Shown here piece after piece: positions 63,755 through 64,000 of a stretch of DNA of 64,000 nt (position 1 is its first letter; every line of letters begins with the position of its first letter). The stretch covers positions 1-64,000 of the forward strand of contig JALOTF010000001.1 of NCBI GenBank assembly GCA_025458025.1. The letters run 5' to 3'. The position numbers were made by a program, and so were the translations under genes. The stretch is from Beijerinckiaceae bacterium (GTDB taxonomy: Bacteria; Pseudomonadota; Alphaproteobacteria; Rhizobiales; Beijerinckiaceae). The notes under the pieces were generated by a model. That model was not told the origin of the DNA and did no database searches. It saw nothing but the letters and a program-made list of their open reading frames with translations.

Positions 63755-64000
63755 ATGATGTTTAATCCTTTCCGCTCGATCACCACCCGCATGACGCTCC
63801 TGCTGGTTGCGTTGGTGGCGATGAGCATTCTTGTCATGGCTGGCCTCGGCTACACCACGGTGGACCGGGTGACCGAGGAAAGTGCCAAAAATCGCATCGA
63901 CCATGCGGCGCGCACGGCGGCGGCCCTTGTGAAGGCCTCGAACCCGCATCGCTTCACAATCCGCTATGACAACGAGGAGCGTCCGCTCGCCTTCCAGCTC
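63755..64000 (+). CDS. Probable methyl-accepting chemotaxis protein, N-terminal fragment (cut by window end)
   Basis: The frame from ATG 63755 (also ATG 63758) stays open to the last base, 82 codons. It begins MMFNPFRSITTRMTLLLVALV, with a membrane helix to about residue 33, then a periplasmic helix with polar heptads (VDRVTEESAKNRIDHAARTAAALVKAS) that resembles the start of a Cache-type sensor. This N-terminus fits a chemoreceptor, but a sensor kinase or diguanylate cyclase with the same sensor cannot be excluded because the output domain is outside the window. Confidence 0.6.
   Translation, partial: MMFNPFRSITTRMTLLLVALVAMSILVMAGLGYTTVDRVTEESAKNRIDHAARTAAALVKASNPHRFTIRYDNEERPLAFQL

Noticed and set aside
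63739-63765. Earlier ATG before the chemoreceptor
   Set aside because: Its frame stops after eight codons; the ATG at 63755 opens a long membrane-protein frame.

Overview
The window is a G+C-rich, chromosome-like segment of an alphaproteobacterium, most likely of the order Hyphomicrobiales (Rhizobiales). The markers are FlaF/FlbT/FliX/CheL-type flagellar genes, a DksA lacking most of its zinc-finger cysteines, a giant coiled-coil protein resembling the rhizobial growth-pole ring protein, and a four-gene Mla/MCE operon. Genus and species cannot be named from the sequence alone. No insertion sequence, prophage, CRISPR array or rRNA was seen.

Layout. 1-2.1 kb: the 3' part of leuA, a ROK-family sugar kinase and tRNA-Lys(CTT). 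2.1-5.6 kb (minus strand): inositol catabolism iolD-iolE-iolB, with iolB apparently broken by an out-of-frame internal deletion. 5.8-7.7 kb: a polyprenyl-phosphate sugar-1-phosphate transferase and a rhodanese. 7.8-11.7 kb: a lone molybdenum hydroxylase large subunit followed by two c-type cytochromes. 11.7-15.0 kb: an XRE-cupin regulator, a [2Fe-2S] ferredoxin, a DMT exporter and a CheZ-like phosphatase. 15.2-19.1 kb: a lipid-transport operon (MlaE, MlaF, MlaD, lipoprotein). 19.2-24.9 kb: the 1707-residue coiled-coil protein with a 99-bp tandem repeat, divergent from an Hpt-domain protein. 25-31.8 kb: housekeeping and membrane genes (ferredoxin, CcdA-like, MFS, UspA, SixA, YcjX/YcjF).

31.9-54.4 kb is a flagellar region. 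Two adjacent hook-protein genes, each behind its own sigma-54-type promoter, lead into flgK and flgL. On the opposite strand lie two large flagellin genes, a TPR/O-GlcNAc-transferase-like gene and seven sugar-nucleotide genes (CDP-glucose synthesis, 4,6-dehydration, epimerisation, C-methylation, acylation, reduction and a CmcI-like methyltransferase/hydroxylase), joined by ATGA-type overlaps, then flbT-flaF. Next come a FlaG-like gene, a FlgN-like gene, flgJ (cheL type) and flgI behind a third sigma-54-type promoter, with fliX divergent. I read the central part as a flagellin glycosylation island that makes a CDP-linked, probably branched 6-deoxy sugar and transfers it to flagellin. This is the best candidate for an undescribed system in the window.

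54.5-64 kb: dksA, a LysR regulator, nitronate monooxygenase, GST, methylmalonate-semialdehyde dehydrogenase (the last enzyme of inositol breakdown, far from the other iol genes), secreted hydrolases, a Vgb-like beta-propeller, an OpgC-like acyltransferase, and the cut-off start of a probable chemoreceptor behind a perfect TTAA-N7-TTAA CtrA-type box.
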